From positions 1 through 64,000 of the forward strand of contig NZ_JBLLVA010000006.1 of NCBI RefSeq assembly GCF_047739745.1: a stretch of DNA of 64,000 bases, read 5' to 3'. The notes beneath the pieces are model-generated. The model did no database searches and was not told the DNA's origin. It was given only the letters and a program-made list of their open reading frames with translations. This document shows, piece after piece, positions 62,683-64,000 of this stretch. Made by a program: the position numbers and the translations under genes. How positions within the stretch are numbered: position 1 is the stretch's first letter; each line of letters starts with the position of its first letter. Origin of the DNA: Pseudaminobacter sp047739745 (GTDB lineage: Bacteria; Pseudomonadota; Alphaproteobacteria; Rhizobiales; Rhizobiaceae).

Positions 62683-63963
62683 TCAATCTTTCGCCATGGT
62701 CGGAAGCCAGGTGGCAAGTTCAGGGACCGCCATCAGCAGGAACGTGAAAAGCAGGGTCACGATGAAGAAGGGCATATTGGCCTTGAACACCTGCAGCTGG
62801 TCGCATTTGGCAATCCGCCCGGCAATTATGAGCGACATTGCGACCGGCGGCGTCACTTGGCCGATTACCACCGCCATCACCATCAACGTGCCGAAATGCA
62901 CCAGGTCGATGTCAAAGGCGATGAGCGTCGGCAAAAGAACCGGAACCAGCACCGGAATGAGCGGATCAAGAAACATGCCGGCGATAACGGCGATCACCAT
63001 AAGCGCGCAAAGACGCAGGAACGTGCTGTCTCCGATGGCCAGCACGTCGATAAAGGACGCCAGCGTGGCTGGAACATGCGCAGCCGAAAGCACCGATCCT
63101 AGCGCAGCTGACAGGCTGACGATCAGGAGCAGTTCTCCCGACAATTGCACAGCCGCCACTGTGGCGCGGTAAAGTCCCGCCCAATCAAGCGAACGGTAGA
63201 CGAAAAGCGCCAGGAACGCCGCGTAGACCGCGCCGAACGCGCCAGCTTCGGTCGGCGTAAAAATACCAAGGACCAGCCCGCCGACAATGATGGCCGGCAT
63301 GCCAAAGGCAAGGCCTGCAGCCAGCGCCGCGCGCCATATCTCCAGCAGCGAGAACTTGCCGAATGTCGGATATCCGTTCTTGTGCGCCAAGTAACCGACG
63401 GCGGCCATAAACAACAGTCCAAGCAGCACTCCGGGAACTAGCCCTGCCAGAAACAGCGCGCCAAGCGACGTCCCGGTAACGGCCGAATAGAGAATGGCCG
63501 GAGAGCTCGGCGGGATAAGCGGCCCGACACCCGACGACGAAGCACTGACGGCTGCGGCAAACGGCGCGCTATAGCCTTCCTTCTTCATCTCGGGAATGAG
63601 GATCGATGCGCTCCCCGCCAGATCGGCGGTTGAGGAGCCGACCATGCCGCCAAAGAACATGCTGGTGAGCACATTGACCTGGGCAAGCCCGCCCTTCATC
63701 CAGCCGACCAGCGATCTAGCGAAATTGAACAGCTTGCCCGAGATACCGCCGGCATTCATGTAGATGCCGCCAAGCACGAACAGCGGAAACGAGATCAGCG
63801 TATAGCTGCTCATTCCGGCGACCATGTTCTGAGGCAGCACAAGCCCCCACTGGCTGCCGATGACGAGACTGATGGTCACTGCAATCATCAGCGCGGCGAT
63901 CATGGGAACGCCGGCGACGAGAAAGGCCACCAGCGACGCGATACCGATCGAAGCGCCGATCAT
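62683..63963 (-). CDS. dctM: TRAP transporter large permease, DctM type
   Basis: A 426-aa membrane protein with about 12 segments. Family blocks are SFPLFVLGGIYMNAGGIS, FGGMVGSSTADLAGSASILIPEMKKEGYS, SSGVGPLIPPSSPAILY and FTPTEAGAFGAVYA. It forms the sodium-driven channel of a tripartite uptake system with a DctQ and a binding protein that should lie to the right of the window. Substrate cannot be judged. Confidence 0.93.
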   Translation of the reverse strand: MIGASIGIASLVAFLVAGVPMIAALMIAVTISLVIGSQWGLVLPQNMVAGMSSYTLISFPLFVLGGIYMNAGGISGKLFNFARSLVGWMKGGLAQVNVLTSMFFGGMVGSSTADLAGSASILIPEMKKEGYSAPFAAAVSASSSGVGPLIPPSSPAILYSAVTGTSLGALFLAGLVPGVLLGLLFMAAVGYLAHKNGYPTFGKFSLLEIWRAALAAGLAFGMPAIIVGGLVLGIFTPTEAGAFGAVYAAFLALFVYRSLDWAGLYRATVAAVQLSGELLLIVSLSAALGSVLSAAHVPATLASFIDVLAIGDSTFLRLCALMVIAVIAGMFLDPLIPVLVPVLLPTLIAFDIDLVHFGTLMVMAVVIGQVTPPVAMSLIIAGRIAKCDQLQVFKANMPFFIVTLLFTFLLMAVPELATWLPTMAKD

Positions 63964-64000
63964 GACATTCCTCCGGCATTGGCGGGACGCCTGACTTCCG
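63960..64000 (-). CDS. Possible 3' end of the TRAP small permease gene (DctQ), cut by the window
   Basis: One minus-strand frame runs to the window edge and stops with TGA overlapping the dctM ATG as ATGA. The final residues read EVRRPANAGGMS. The overlap and gene order fit dctQ, but twelve residues are too few to prove it. Confidence 0.4.
   Translation of the reverse strand, partial: EVRRPANAGGMS

Overview
The window is high-GC, densely packed DNA with many ATGA stop/start overlaps. It most resembles a chromosome or large replicon of a Hyphomicrobiales alphaproteobacterium of the Mesorhizobium/Phyllobacteriaceae kind. Grounds are the fused urease gamma-beta subunit, the many UrtABCDE and LIV-type transporters, Tat-exported binding proteins, and the RcnA/RcnR and SelO types. 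The genus is inference. I saw no rRNA, tRNA, IS element, prophage or CRISPR array.

Region 1 (about 0.2-22.7 kb, almost all minus strand) holds two parallel urea/amide modules. Each starts with a cytosolic AmiC-like amide sensor and an AmiR-like ANTAR antiterminator, followed by a leader with a strong intrinsic terminator and then a UrtABCDE-type ABC importer and a UreE-like protein. Module 1 (8578 down to 230) inserts a MetX-like alpha/beta hydrolase behind its terminator and has no urease. Module 2 (22722 down to 9623) runs into a complete urease cluster (ureE, F, fused AB, C, G, D and a HupE/UreJ nickel permease), with an XRE-cupin regulator at 8813-9556. The inferred logic is that ligand-bound AmiC releases AmiR, AmiR disrupts the terminator, and the importer and hydrolase are expressed.

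Region 2 (23.0-48.4 kb) holds a Tat-exported two-subunit molybdenum hydroxylase (IorAB-like) and then a catabolic island. The island has a CoA-transferase (two subunits), ATP-dependent hydantoinase/oxoprolinase HyuAB, a second three-component molybdenum hydroxylase whose small subunit is fused to a CoxG domain, a diaminopropionate ammonia-lyase-like enzyme, a GroES-like dehydrogenase, a DUF1445/D-glutamate-cyclase-like protein, a LIV-type importer with two paralogous binding proteins, an acyl-CoA ligase and a TetR regulator. A 16-bp palindrome, AAGTA-N6-TACTT, lies before six transcription units here, including the tetR gene; at five of them a TTGACA-like -35 element lies just upstream. This defines one regulon, probably for import and breakdown of an N-heterocyclic, lactam or hydantoin-like compound. 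The substrate is not known.

Region 3 (48.6-64.0 kb) carries SelO, a small unknown protein, a Crp/Fnr regulator, a proline-rich envelope protein, and a LuxR-type regulator divergent from a polyamine uptake and catabolism cluster (aldehyde dehydrogenase, class III aminotransferase, PotABCD-like importer). It ends with a nickel/cobalt efflux pair (rcnA and its CsoR/RcnR-type repressor), a J-domain-like protein without HPD, and a TRAP transporter large permease cut by the window edge.
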